Shown: piece by piece, positions 5,328 through 5,504 of the stretch | How positions within the stretch are numbered: position 1 is the first letter of the stretch | Layout of the letters: each line of letters begins with the position of its first letter | Assembly: GCA_002499015.1 (NCBI GenBank) | Contig: DAJY01000063.1 | Coordinates: 1-5,504, forward strand | Direction of reading: 5' to 3' | Source of the DNA: Euryarchaeota archaeon UBA242 | GTDB taxonomy: Archaea; Thermoplasmatota; Poseidoniia; Poseidoniales; Poseidoniaceae | Length of the DNA: 5,504 bases | Position numbers and translations under genes: made by a program | Notes under the pieces: model-generated | What the model was told of the DNA's origin: nothing | The model's input: only the letters and a program-made list of their open reading frames with translations | Databases searched by the model: none

Positions 5328-5504
5328 ATGCCAACTCTTTATCATAACCCTAGGTGCTCAAAATCAAGACAAGCACTTGAATTATGCATTAGTTCTAAAA
5401 CGGAAGTTATAGTTGTAAATTATCTTAAACAAAATTTGACTGAAAACGAACTTGAGGGGATTATTTCAAGGTTTGATGGCTGCCCTTCTAAACTTGTTAG
5501 AAAT
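5328..5504 (+). CDS. ArsC/YfgD-like thioredoxin-fold reductase, 3' end outside the window
   Basis: This is the N-terminal 59 residues of an ArsC-family protein, in frame to the last base of the window. The first strand and active-site loop read LYHNPRCSKSRQALEL, with Cys10 as the expected catalytic cysteine. NYLKQNLTENELEGII (31-46) is the conserved family segment before the P-x-x-L-V-R motif (53-58). Arg58 sits where ArsC enzymes have a catalytic-site arginine. The loop reads NPRCSKS rather than the NPACGTS of plasmid-type arsenate reductases, which is closer to the YfgD-like branch, where arsenate activity is not assured. ArsC-family enzymes reduce arsenate using glutathione and glutaredoxin or other thiols. 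No clear Shine-Dalgarno motif precedes the ATG, so translation may be leaderless or coupled to the gene 37 bases upstream. The full ArsC family is about 115 residues, so roughly half is missing. Confidence 0.87.
   Translation, partial: MPTLYHNPRCSKSRQALELCISSKTEVIVVNYLKQNLTENELEGIISRFDGCPSKLVRN

Overview
The window is an AT-rich, densely coded piece of a prokaryotic chromosome. It most resembles a planktonic marine archaeon of the Poseidoniales (Marine Group II) type. The grounds are a TrmB-family regulator carrying a V4R domain, large acidic TPR proteins, short intergenic gaps, AT-rich TATA-like upstream regions and GGTGA/GAGG-type ribosome binding sites. This assignment is inferred from gene content and style, not from a marker gene, so treat it as probable rather than proven.

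Minus strand, read from right to left: an approximately 836-residue TPR scaffold protein (4393 to 1883), a TrmB-type winged-helix regulator with a PLD-like middle and a cysteine-rich C-terminal V4R domain (1820 to 456), and an A-type iron-sulfur carrier of the IscA/ErpA/HesB family (410 to 30). The gaps are under 65 bases, so the three may form one transcription unit. A 22-base perfect inverted repeat sits just before the regulator gene. A strong Shine-Dalgarno-like motif overlaps the stop codon of the Fe-S carrier gene, suggesting that the unit continues past the left edge.

Plus strand, from the divergent intergenic region (4394-4546): a SUMF1/FGE-fold protein that lacks the copper-binding cysteine pair of true formylglycine-generating enzymes (4547-5290), then the first 59 codons of an ArsC/YfgD-like thioredoxin-fold reductase (5328 to the right edge).

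Functionally, the minus-strand unit pairs an Fe-S cluster carrier with a regulator whose C-terminus holds a compact cysteine cluster. This allows, but does not prove, a redox, metal or Fe-S sensing role. No RNA gene, CRISPR array, insertion sequence or phage gene is visible. There is no gene-free stretch longer than about 155 bases. In three genes the better ribosome binding site lies inside the longest open frame, so the starts given here are slightly downstream of the longest possible ones.
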